Source of the DNA: MGBC120314 sp964403785
Lineage (GTDB): Bacteria > Bacillota > Clostridia > Lachnospirales > Lachnospiraceae
NCBI GenBank assembly: GCA_964403785.1
Contig: CAYOHM010000097.1
Location: 1-6,094, forward strand
Reading direction: 5' to 3'
Length of the DNA stretch: 6,094 bases
The notes beneath the pieces were generated by a model. The model worked only from the letters and a program-made list of their open reading frames with translations. It was not told the origin of the DNA and ran no database searches. The position numbers were made by a program, and so were the translations under genes. Of the stretch, positions 1-6,088 are shown in pieces. Within the stretch, counting starts at the first letter, position 1. Every line of letters starts with the position of its first letter.

Positions 1-81
1 AAAAGTAACAATTTTTACGGATTTATTCCATTAAAAATAAGAAATTACCCTGATTCCACATTTTTTTACCCCTCCCACAAT
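1..81. other. AT-rich stretch beyond the operon terminator, no gene seen
   Basis: This stretch lies downstream of the dnaB operon terminator. It is rich in A and T runs and holds no open reading frame with a ribosome-binding site, no recognisable promoter that I trust, and no RNA gene. It is probably intergenic, running to the next gene outside the window. Confidence 0.6.
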
Positions 82-120
82 AAAAAAACACCCGTTTATT
101 ATTTCTAATAAACGAGTGTT
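82..120 (-). terminator. Rho-independent terminator of the gdpP-rplI-dnaB operon
   Basis: Bases 87-100 and 107-120 form a 14-bp stem with a 6-base loop. In the minus-strand RNA the only non-Watson-Crick pair is one U-G wobble. The stem is followed on the minus strand by seven T residues (82-88). The dnaB stop codon (134-136) is 13 bases upstream. On the plus strand the stem is not followed by a T run, so the terminator is oriented for the leftward operon only. Confidence 0.93.
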
Positions 121-133
121 CTAATCTCTGTTA

Positions 134-1489
134 TTAATCTATATCCCTCTCGGGTCTTCTGTGTTCCAGATTGCCAAACTTGGTATATTTAGGAATCCAA
201 GCCAGCCTTACCGTACCAATCGGACCATTTCTCTGCTTACCTATGATAATCTCCGAAATATCCCTTTTCTCAGGTTCAAGGTCATGATTGTAATAATCCT
301 CGCGGTAAATGAACATAACAACATCCGCGTCCTGCTCAATTGCACCGGATTCACGAAGGTCCGACATTATAGGTCTTTTATCATCACGCTTTTCTACTGC
401 TCTGCTTAGCTGTGAAAGTGCGACTACGGGAACATTGAGCTCCCTTGCGAGCGCCTTAAGGGAACGTGAAATATCCGATATTTCCTGCTGTCTTGAATCT
501 GTTTTGCCGTTTCCGGTCATCAACTGCAAATAGTCAATGATTATCAATCCAAGGTTGTGTTCAAGCTTGTATTTACGGCACTTTGAGCGCAGCTCCCCGA
601 TGCTTATGCCCGGGGTGTCATCAATGATGAGATTCGAGCGTCCGATTTTCTCTGCTGCCTCAACCAGCTTTGCCCACTCACCGTCAGAAATCTCACCATT
701 TCTGATATTTTGTGCCTCAACTCCTGATTCTAGCGAAAGCAGACGGTTCACAAGCTGAACCTTGCTCATTTCCAAACTGAATATTGCCGCTGTTGTATGA
801 TTTGTTACTGCCACATGCTGTGCAATATTCAATACAAAGGCAGTCTTACCCATGGAAGGACGCGCTGCAATCAAAATAAGGTCTGACGGCTGAAGTCCGG
901 ATAATTTAAAATCCAAATCTATAAAGCCTGTGGGAATACCTGTAATATTACCTTTATTCTGATATGCCTTTGAAATTGCACGAAGCGCATCAAGCGCAAC
1001 ATTCTTAATCGGGACAAATTCACTGTTCCCGCCTCTTTGAACAAGGCTGAAAACCTTCTTCTCAGTGTCCGACAATATGTCTTCCACGCTGTCCTGTCCG
1101 AGGTAGCATTGTTTGTTGATGTCATTATTTACTTCTATGATTCGCCTCAGCACAGCCTTATCACTGACGATTTTGGCATACTGGCCTATATTAACGGTTG
1201 TCGGTACTGCCTCCAGCAAATCCTTAAGCACATCAAGGCTTGCAACTGAGTCAGGAACGCCTTTTTCTTTAAGCCTTTCCTGAACCGTAACAACATCCAC
1301 CGCCCTGCCGTTATTAAACAGCTCAACCATTGCCTCAAACATAAGTCCGTACTGTTTATTATAAAAATCGTCCGCACTCAGGATTTCGGCGGCCTCATTT
1401 ACGGCAGACGCATCCATAAGCATCGAGCCGATAACCGCTTTCTCCGCAGCGATACTGTTCGGCGCAGATTTAATTATCTCTTCATCCAT
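134..1489 (-). CDS. dnaB: Replicative DNA helicase DnaB (DnaC in Bacillus nomenclature)
   Basis: This is the hexameric 5'-3' helicase that unwinds DNA at the replication fork and works with primase. The 451-residue length is normal. The N-terminal helical domain (about 10-112, starting NSIAAEKAVIGSML) contacts primase in this family, and a linker leads to the RecA-like ATPase domain (about 183-447). Visible motifs are Walker A ARPSMGKTA (209-217), catalytic Glu240 in FSLEM, Walker B IIIDYLQL (316-323, Asp319), LSQLSR (358-363), the DLRESGAIEQDADVV segment (377-391) and the arginine-finger region KQRNGPIG (418-425). The residue before the P-loop is Ala208, where many orthologues have Gly. No intein interrupts the P-loop, a common insertion site in DnaB. 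The ATG start is supported by AGGAA six bases upstream. It is the last gene of the operon, 25 bases after rplI, and is followed by a strong terminator. A plasmid or phage DnaB is unlikely given the rplI neighbour. Confidence 0.98.
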   Translation of the reverse strand: MDEEIIKSAPNSIAAEKAVIGSMLMDASAVNEAAEILSADDFYNKQYGLMFEAMVELFNNGRAVDVVTVQERLKEKGVPDSVASLDVLKDLLEAVPTTVNIGQYAKIVSDKAVLRRIIEVNNDINKQCYLGQDSVEDILSDTEKKVFSLVQRGGNSEFVPIKNVALDALRAISKAYQNKGNITGIPTGFIDLDFKLSGLQPSDLILIAARPSMGKTAFVLNIAQHVAVTNHTTAAIFSLEMSKVQLVNRLLSLESGVEAQNIRNGEISDGEWAKLVEAAEKIGRSNLIIDDTPGISIGELRSKCRKYKLEHNLGLIIIDYLQLMTGNGKTDSRQQEISDISRSLKALARELNVPVVALSQLSRAVEKRDDKRPIMSDLRESGAIEQDADVVMFIYREDYYNHDLEPEKRDISEIIIGKQRNGPIGTVRLAWIPKYTKFGNLEHRRPERDID

Positions 1490-1495
1490 AATTTG

Positions 1496-1500
1496 TTCCT
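1496..1500 (-). promoter_or_regulatory. Ribosome-binding site of dnaB
   Basis: AGGAA on the minus strand lies six bases before the dnaB ATG (1487-1489), inside the 25-base rplI-dnaB gap. It fits the chosen start. No promoter or terminator fits in this gap, so dnaB should be co-transcribed with rplI. Confidence 0.75.
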
Positions 1501-1514
1501 TAGTCGTTAAGCAT

Positions 1515-1961
1515 TTACATTTCAGATACCGCTACCTTGAGCTTTGCATGCACATCCTTATGAAGCTTTACGGTAACAATATGAGTTCCGGGCGTTCTGA
1601 TAGCGTCATCAAGAACAATTTTCTTCTTATCTATGTCTAAATTAAGCTGTTTCTTTGCTTCCTCTGCAATCTCTTTGCTTGAGATTGAGCCAAACGTTCT
1701 TCCGCCCTCTCCTGTCTTAATCTTCATCCTGACAGTCATTTCTTCCATTTGTTCTGCCAGTGCCTTGGCTGCGTCAAGCTGCTCCTTCGCAAGCTTCTCC
1801 TCATTTGCCTTCTGGAGCTTTAAGTCATTGAGATTTTTACCGGTTGCCTCCATGCCAAGCTTTTTAGGCAAAATAAAATTTCTCGCATATCCGTCATTAA
1901 TCTTTACTATCTCACCCTTTTTGCCGAGGGACTTTACATCCTCCAATAAAATAACGTCCAT
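1515..1961 (-). CDS. rplI: 50S ribosomal protein L9
   Basis: L9 (bL9) binds 23S rRNA of the large subunit near the base of the L1 stalk and is linked to translational fidelity and frame maintenance. The 148-residue length is typical. The N-terminal rRNA-binding domain starts MDVILLEDVKSLGKKGEIV and carries the family signature GYARNFILP (24-32). A long, charged connecting helix follows (about 41-75), rich in Lys, Glu and Ala. The C-terminal domain begins near residue 78, with GRTFGSIS (87-94) and the late KIVLDDAIRTPGTHIV stretch (114-129). The ATG lies one base after the gdpP stop codon, and the strong Shine-Dalgarno AAGGAGGAG sits inside the gdpP coding sequence. Translation is therefore probably coupled to, or boosted relative to, gdpP. 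No internal promoter was convincingly visible upstream, so supply of this ribosomal protein may depend on the operon promoter and this strong site. Confidence 0.98.
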   Translation of the reverse strand: MDVILLEDVKSLGKKGEIVKINDGYARNFILPKKLGMEATGKNLNDLKLQKANEEKLAKEQLDAAKALAEQMEEMTVRMKIKTGEGGRTFGSISSKEIAEEAKKQLNLDIDKKKIVLDDAIRTPGTHIVTVKLHKDVHAKLKVAVSEM

Positions 1962-1962
1962 A

Positions 1963-4017
1963 TTACAAATCTCCTCCTTCTATCATTTCATCCAAGGTCT
2001 TTTTAACCAGTTCAACTGCCTCATCCAGAGTAACATCCTTAAGCTGGGCGCCCGATATGCTCATATGACCGCCGCCGCCAAGCTTTTCCATAATTATCTG
2101 GACATTAACCTCATCAATAGAACGGGCACTTATATATATCTTCCCCGAAAAATCCGTAAACACAAAGGATGCCTTAATTCCTTTTATATCAAGCATTTCA
2201 TTTGCTGCCTGTGCCGCAACAACCGTCGGGCTTACAAGACCTTCCGACGGTGAGATGGCAAACGCATAACACCCTCTGTATACCTGCATATTACTTATGG
2301 TTTCAGCCTTCGCCTTGTATTCCTCCATATCACTTCTGAGAATCTTTCTTACTCTGACAATATCCGCGCCGCTTCGTCTGAGATATGCTGATGCCTCAAA
2401 GGTACGAACGCCTGCCTTATTATTGAATTTATTAGTATCGATAACCACTCCTGCGTACATTGCCTCCGCCTCCGCAACCTTAAGCTTAACGCCATTGTCA
2501 ACATACTGCAAGAGCTCTGCAACCATTTCACTTGCTGAGGATGCATTTGGTTCAACATATGATAAAATAGCTCCTTCAATGGTTTCATCCGACTGTCTGT
2601 GATGGTCAATAACAACTATTGTCCTGCACATTTCAAGAAGATTCTCACATTCGGTATAACTCGGCCTGTTGACATCCACAACAGCCACTACGGAATTGCC
2701 GTCCACCATATCCACGGCTGTGCTGCTGTTTATAAACGCATTTTCATATTCAGGAATTGTAAGGAGTCTGTCCATCACCGGTTTAACCGAGGTTGTTACA
2801 TCATTAATTACGATATATGCCTTCTTGCCAAGCTGCGTTGCAACTCTGAATATACCCACCGACGCTCCGAGTGAATCCATATCGCCGAGCTTGTGACCCA
2901 TAATAAACACCTTTTCTTTATTGACAAGTATTTCTCTGAGCGCATGTGCCTTAACTCTTGCCTTAACACGGGTGTTCTTCTCCATCTGCTGGCTCTTGCC
3001 GCCAAAATAGATTACCTTGTCATTATCCTTTACAACGACCTGGTCACCGCCTCGTCCAAGTGCGAGGTCCATAGCGGATTTTGCAAGCTCCATATTCTTG
3101 TTGTAGTCCTCACCGGACTTCGTTCCAATACCTATGCTGATAGTAAATGCCTGTTCTTCCGAAGCCTGTATCTTTTTAACCTCTGCCAGAATACTGAACT
3201 TGTCACTCTTCATTGAATCAAGGGCTTTGTAGGTGAACGTTGCGATGTACTTGTCCTTTTCAAGTTTCCTGATAACTCCGCCCCTTGAACTGATATACTT
3301 GTTGATTGCGCTGTCCACCATTGCAGGTATCGCAGATAAGCTTCCCTCAACCGAATCCCCGACTATCTCATCATAATTATCTATATAAATATATGATGCA
3401 ACCATCTGCTGCTGTGTAAGAGTATGCATTGCCTCATTAAGCTCTGTATTGTCAAACATATACATAGCTATGATTCCGCTGCTTGCATCTTCATCGAGAA
3501 GCTCAAGTCCGCCCGAAATATCGGAAAGCATCACCCTCTTGAGTTCTATACGGTAATCTCTCCCATTAAAGGCAAGGTATATTTCTTTGATTTCATTCTC
3601 TGAAGGAAGATTCTCCTTGCGGATGGATTCAAAGATAGCCATAATTGACTTTTTCTGTTCCTTCTCCTTGCCGAGAATGTCTTTTAATTTGTAATTAATC
3701 CAGATTATCCTTCCGTTATCATCTATAAGTCCGTAGGGAACTGACAATTCCTTCAAAAGAACCTTTTGAACCTGCGAATAATTCGCCGCAAATTCAATCA
3801 TTGCCCTCATAATATTATTATGCCTGTAACCATACAGCAAAAGTGCTATTACCAGATAAATAACGTCAAAGGCAGACATCAGCACGCCTGCATTATTGTC
3901 AATTATAAACATCGGCACCGTCATAGCCAAAAACAGCACACCGATATAAATCGGCCATGTGAGATATGACTTGAGCTGCCCGGTAAGTTTAAAATTTTCT
4001 TTCTTAAACAAATCCAT
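1963..4017 (-). CDS. gdpP: Cyclic-di-AMP phosphodiesterase GdpP (YybT family, PAS-GGDEF-DHH/DHHA1)
   Basis: GdpP hydrolyses cyclic-di-AMP to linear pApA at the membrane, lowering a messenger that controls potassium/osmolyte balance and cell-wall stress responses. It has 684 residues, close to the B. subtilis form. Order of domains: two transmembrane helices (about 19-38 and 45-63), a PAS-like domain (about 84-188), a degenerate GGDEF domain (about 198-330, with EKDKY at 243-247 at the probable GGDEF site and the conserved LGRGGDQVVVK at 310-320), then the catalytic DHH domain and DHHA1. Metal-binding residues expected for the family are present: GHKLGDMDSLGA (364-375; His365, Asp369, Asp371), Asp438 in VVAVVDVNRP, DHH (461-463), and Asp517 in AGVVIDTNKF. 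The DHHA1 substrate loop GGGGH is at 637-641. The phosphodiesterase should thus be active and the GGDEF domain not a normal cyclase. It is the first gene of the operon, with its own promoter and a good AAGGGAGA ribosome-binding site. The yybS gene often found just upstream in Bacillus is absent here. Confidence 0.96.
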   Translation of the reverse strand: MDLFKKENFKLTGQLKSYLTWPIYIGVLFLAMTVPMFIIDNNAGVLMSAFDVIYLVIALLLYGYRHNNIMRAMIEFAANYSQVQKVLLKELSVPYGLIDDNGRIIWINYKLKDILGKEKEQKKSIMAIFESIRKENLPSENEIKEIYLAFNGRDYRIELKRVMLSDISGGLELLDEDASSGIIAMYMFDNTELNEAMHTLTQQQMVASYIYIDNYDEIVGDSVEGSLSAIPAMVDSAINKYISSRGGVIRKLEKDKYIATFTYKALDSMKSDKFSILAEVKKIQASEEQAFTISIGIGTKSGEDYNKNMELAKSAMDLALGRGGDQVVVKDNDKVIYFGGKSQQMEKNTRVKARVKAHALREILVNKEKVFIMGHKLGDMDSLGASVGIFRVATQLGKKAYIVINDVTTSVKPVMDRLLTIPEYENAFINSSTAVDMVDGNSVVAVVDVNRPSYTECENLLEMCRTIVVIDHHRQSDETIEGAILSYVEPNASSASEMVAELLQYVDNGVKLKVAEAEAMYAGVVIDTNKFNNKAGVRTFEASAYLRRSGADIVRVRKILRSDMEEYKAKAETISNMQVYRGCYAFAISPSEGLVSPTVVAAQAANEMLDIKGIKASFVFTDFSGKIYISARSIDEVNVQIIMEKLGGGGHMSISGAQLKDVTLDEAVELVKKTLDEMIEGGDL
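1971..1979 (-). promoter_or_regulatory. Strong Shine-Dalgarno for rplI inside the gdpP 3' end
   Basis: AAGGAGGAG on the minus strand lies nine bases before the rplI ATG (1959-1961). The same bases encode the last GdpP residues (around Glu-Gly-Gly-Asp), so the GdpP C-terminal tail is constrained by the translation signal of the next gene. It is the longest anti-16S match among the four ribosome-binding sites in the window, as expected for a highly expressed ribosomal protein. Confidence 0.9.
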
Positions 4018-4022
4018 GGGAT

Positions 4023-4030
4023 TCTCCCTT
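4023..4030 (-). promoter_or_regulatory. Ribosome-binding site of gdpP
   Basis: AAGGGAGA on the minus strand sits five bases before the gdpP ATG (4015-4017). It supports that ATG as the start; from the promoter the untranslated leader would be about 40 bases, too short for a riboswitch. Confidence 0.85.
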
Positions 4031-4065
4031 CAATAACAAACAAACACCTAAATATTAGCCTTCAT

Positions 4066-4094
4066 ATTATAACATAAATACGAGAAGTTGTAAA
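4066..4094 (-). promoter_or_regulatory. Promoter of the gdpP-rplI-dnaB operon
   Basis: On the minus strand the -35 is TTTACA (4089-4094, five of six to the sigma-A consensus TTGACA), the spacer is 17 bases (4072-4088), and the -10 is a perfect TATAAT (4066-4071). A TG at 4073-4074 gives an extended -10. Transcription would begin near 4059. The promoter lies between the CAP-gene terminator and the gdpP ribosome-binding site. No comparable promoter was seen before rplI or dnaB, so it probably drives all three genes. Confidence 0.87.
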
Positions 4095-4096
4095 AT

Positions 4097-4110
4097 GCGG
4101 AATATTCCAC
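4097..4110. repeat. Palindrome abutting the gdpP promoter -35 box
   Basis: Bases 4099-4108 are a perfect 10-base palindrome, GGAATATTCC, and the symmetry extends to 14 bases (GCGGAATATTCCAC) with one imperfect pair. It ends two bases upstream of the -35 hexamer at 4094. The position suits an activator or repressor site, but the half-sites are short and AT-rich, so chance symmetry is possible. No regulator can be named. Confidence 0.4.
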
Positions 4111-4116
4111 TAAATC

Positions 4117-4147
4117 AAAAAAACTCCTAATATTTGCTATTAAGAGT
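4117..4147 (-). terminator. Rho-independent terminator of the CAP-domain gene
   Basis: Bases 4123-4132 pair with 4138-4147 to give a 10-bp stem with a 5-base loop and one U-G wobble. Seven T residues follow on the minus strand (4117-4123). It starts 13 bases after the CAP gene stop codon (4161-4163). On the plus strand the stem is also followed by T6 and further T-rich sequence, so it could act in both directions, although no rightward gene enters it. It insulates the gdpP operon from the upstream gene. Confidence 0.88.
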
Positions 4148-4160
4148 TTTTTGATTTATT

Positions 4161-6032
4161 TTAATTTAATATTCCGGTTTGTATATCAAAGTAATATTCC
4201 AAGCCTTCTATTGTAACACTTCCCTTTGCCATAGTTCCGTATACGGGGTCAAAATAGAATCTGCAGCCGTCACTCTCCACCCAGCCCTTAATCATATGGC
4301 CGTTTTCATCATAACGTACCCATTTTCCGATTCTGGTGCCGTCCGCATTGAGTACATCACCCCAGATTCCTGCTCCTGATTCCTGATATACGTCCTTGCT
4401 GACTGCTTTTGCTCCATCCTGAATATTATCCAGCCAGTACCATGCATCCGACTGTGCATCATATATTTCTTTGCCGCGGTATGAGCTGTTTATGCTGTAA
4501 CCCTGCCTGATTCCGTCCTCATACCATATTGCTTTGCCTTCAACTTCTTTCCAGCCGTTGTAACCTGCGATATCCTCTGTAACAACCCGTTCTAATCTAC
4601 CGTCCGTCGCATTAAAAAAGTATTCCACACCATCGATTGTGCAATAACCCTTTGCCATGGTTCCGTATACTTCGTCAAAATAATACGTGCTGCCTGAGGC
4701 ATCAGTGCTCCAGCCCTTTATCATATGACCGTTTTCATCATAGCGTACCCATTTACCGCTTCTGGTTCCGTCCGCATTGAGTACATAGCCCCAGATTCCT
4801 GCCTCCGATTCCTGATATACGTCCTTGCTGACTGCTTTTGCACCATATGCTACATTATCCAGCCAGTACCATGCGTCCGAAGACGAATCATAAATTTCCT
4901 TGCCGCGGTATGATGGGTCATCTTCCTTGTAGCCCTGAAGCACACCATTCTCATACCAATATTCTTTGCCGTCAATTATTCTCCAGCCGTTTTCTACCAA
5001 AACCGGTAATTCCACCTGCTTTGTTGCCGAACAGCCCTTGCATGTAAATTCCATAATGCCCGTCTGCGTATATGTAGCCTCGCTGACTATTTTGCCTGAG
5101 TCATATTCGTGTGATACGTTCACCTTAAATTCCACGGTCTGTCCCAGATAGCTTGCATTTATGGCAAATTCTCCGGCTGTAAGCGCTTTTATTTGATTTC
5201 CGCTTATTTCAACTGCTGCATTATCCGAGCTTAGCATAGGACTTACAACTGCCTTTCTTGCATTTGTCGGAAATGATTCTGTCACATAAAAACTTGCGCT
5301 GATGCTGTCTGCTTCTCTTGTTTCACCACATTTCATCGTAATATCTGTCAATGTATCTGACAGGCTCACATCATATGTCTTTGCTGCGGAAAGACTTAAA
5401 TTTACAGCCGTATATGAATCATTTGCAGCCGTAGGGGTAGAATTTGGCGAATTAGTATACGCAAACTCCTGCACCCAGTAATGACATCCGTTATAATACA
5501 CATGCCCGATTCCTATGACATTATAGGAGGAACTGAGCATATTTCTTCTGTGACCCTGACCGGAATACTGGTCATTATCCTCTCTCCAGCCATTATATAC
5601 GGATGAAGCACTTGTATATCCGGCTGCTATATTCTCTCCGGCTGCTATATATACAAATTCATTTTCTTTATATGCATAAAAACAGCTTGTTCCGTCCGTT
5701 CTGGTATGGCTAAAACTAAGTGCAATTTCTGCTGCTCTCTGCATTGCTATTTTTTCAAGCTCGTAATCATAGGTCAAAGCACTCAAACCACTGCAGACTG
5801 TCTTGGTTGTGTTATCTTTATTCCAATACCACGCATCACTGCCCGCCCTGAAGGAATTAACCATTTCCAGCATTGAACGTGCTTCTGTCTGACCGTATTT
5901 TACGGTTACCGTTACGTCACAGACGTCTTCTGCGGCATATATTTCTGTCATACTTACTGAAAAACTTATCAGTACAGCCAGCACTCCCATTAATATGCCA
6001 GTAATCCTTCGCATTTTTCTCTCGTAACTCAT
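4161..6032 (-). CDS. Secreted CAP/SCP-domain protein with two C-terminal cell-wall-binding repeats
   Basis: A predicted extracellular protein of 623 residues; its function is not known. A signal peptide is clear: KMRR (6-9), a hydrophobic core (about 10-28) and likely cleavage near Ala33/Ala34. A CAP domain (about 50-195, YkwD-like) has His109 in SFSHTRTDG, Glu133 in AGENIA, and His161 in GHRRNML, the probable metal-site residues. Residues 228-306 resemble a BIG2-type Ig fold (SSDNAAVEISGNQIKALTAG). Residues 308-343 hold a His...Cys331-x-x-Cys334 segment common in clostridial surface proteins. Two long repeats (349-482 and 493-623) resemble choline/glucan-binding modules and probably tether the protein non-covalently to the wall; there is no LPXTG signal. 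SDAWYW also occurs early in the CAP domain (65-70). The ATG at 6030-6032 is chosen because AAAGGA lies eight bases upstream; a GTG at 6063-6065 would start almost at the transcript end and has no ribosome-binding site. The gene has its own promoter element and terminator. Confidence 0.9.
   Translation of the reverse strand: MSYERKMRRITGILMGVLAVLISFSVSMTEIYAAEDVCDVTVTVKYGQTEARSMLEMVNSFRAGSDAWYWNKDNTTKTVCSGLSALTYDYELEKIAMQRAAEIALSFSHTRTDGTSCFYAYKENEFVYIAAGENIAAGYTSASSVYNGWREDNDQYSGQGHRRNMLSSSYNVIGIGHVYYNGCHYWVQEFAYTNSPNSTPTAANDSYTAVNLSLSAAKTYDVSLSDTLTDITMKCGETREADSISASFYVTESFPTNARKAVVSPMLSSDNAAVEISGNQIKALTAGEFAINASYLGQTVEFKVNVSHEYDSGKIVSEATYTQTGIMEFTCKGCSATKQVELPVLVENGWRIIDGKEYWYENGVLQGYKEDDPSYRGKEIYDSSSDAWYWLDNVAYGAKAVSKDVYQESEAGIWGYVLNADGTRSGKWVRYDENGHMIKGWSTDASGSTYYFDEVYGTMAKGYCTIDGVEYFFNATDGRLERVVTEDIAGYNGWKEVEGKAIWYEDGIRQGYSINSSYRGKEIYDAQSDAWYWLDNIQDGAKAVSKDVYQESGAGIWGDVLNADGTRIGKWVRYDENGHMIKGWVESDGCRFYFDPVYGTMAKGSVTIEGLEYYFDIQTGILN
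4164..4556 (-). repeat. C-terminal wall-binding repeat, copy 2 (residues 493-623)
   Basis: This encodes the second long unit of the CAP protein: GWKEVEGKAIWYEDGIRQGY, SSYRGKEIYD, SDAWYWLDN, AKAVSKDVYQES, GKWVRYDENGHMIKGW, YYFD-like aromatic turns and YGTMAKG. The aromatic/Gly pattern is that of cell-wall or glucan-binding repeats. Its block 4282-4417 matches 4711-4846 in copy 1 with about 12 differences in 136 bases. The protein ends at the end of this unit. Confidence 0.85.
4587..4988 (-). repeat. C-terminal wall-binding repeat, copy 1 (residues 349-482)
   Basis: This encodes the first long unit, beginning GWRIIDGKEYWYENGVLQGY and running through PSYRGKEIYD, SDAWYWLDN, GKWVRYDENGHMIKGW and VYGTMAKG to an aromatic YFFNATDG end. 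The core is offset by 429 bases (143 residues) from copy 2. A 10-residue linker (483-492) separates the copies. The first 20 or so residues and the end are more divergent than the core. Confidence 0.85.
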
Positions 6033-6040
6033 CTCATTTA

Positions 6041-6046
6041 TCCTTT
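6041..6046 (-). promoter_or_regulatory. Ribosome-binding site deciding the CAP-gene start
   Basis: AAAGGA on the minus strand lies eight bases before the ATG at 6030-6032. This places translation start at that ATG, directly before the basic residues and hydrophobic core of the signal peptide, rather than at the in-frame GTG 11 codons upstream. Confidence 0.7.
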
Positions 6047-6082
6047 CGTTTGTGTCTGCTAACACATCTCTAGCTAGAATAT

Positions 6083-6088
6083 ATTATA
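6083..6088 (-). promoter_or_regulatory. Extended -10 element of the CAP gene promoter (partial)
   Basis: A perfect TATAAT on the minus strand is preceded by TGC (6089-6091), giving an extended -10. The -35 would lie beyond the right edge of the window. Transcription would start near 6076, leaving a leader of about 44 bases. A 10-base palindrome TCTAGCTAGA (6069-6078) overlaps the likely start site. Confidence 0.7.

Noticed and set aside
841..870. Possible intein or insertion at the DnaB P-loop
   Set aside because: The Walker A region ARPSMGKTA is continuous and the protein has the standard length of 451 residues.
1490..1514. A very short open frame (ATG to TAA) within the rplI-dnaB gap
   Set aside because: It has four codons, begins at the rplI stop region without its own ribosome-binding site, and is most likely chance.
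1633..2253. A 206-codon plus-strand open frame opposite rplI and the end of gdpP
   Set aside because: It runs antisense to two unmistakable genes, its translation is low-complexity (Ser/Phe/Leu-rich), and no ribosome-binding site or family resemblance is seen. It is a by-product of codon use on the minus strand.
4018..4065. A riboswitch or ribosomal-protein leader before gdpP
   Set aside because: From the promoter the leader is only about 40 bases, too short for a riboswitch, and no stable hairpin is seen in it.
4161..4260. Sortase (LPXTG) anchor at the end of the CAP protein
   Set aside because: The protein ends in a wall-binding repeat (YYFDIQTGILN) with no LPXTG-like motif, hydrophobic segment or basic tail.
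4164..4988. The repeated block as a mobile element or CRISPR-like array
   Set aside because: The repeats are in frame, about 130 residues long, encode matching protein modules, and lack spacers, terminal inverted repeats or target duplications.
6033..6065. GTG start for the CAP protein, adding 11 residues at the N-terminus
   Set aside because: No Shine-Dalgarno precedes it and it lies only about ten bases after the likely transcription start. The downstream ATG at 6030-6032 has AAAGGA at good spacing and gives a normal signal peptide.
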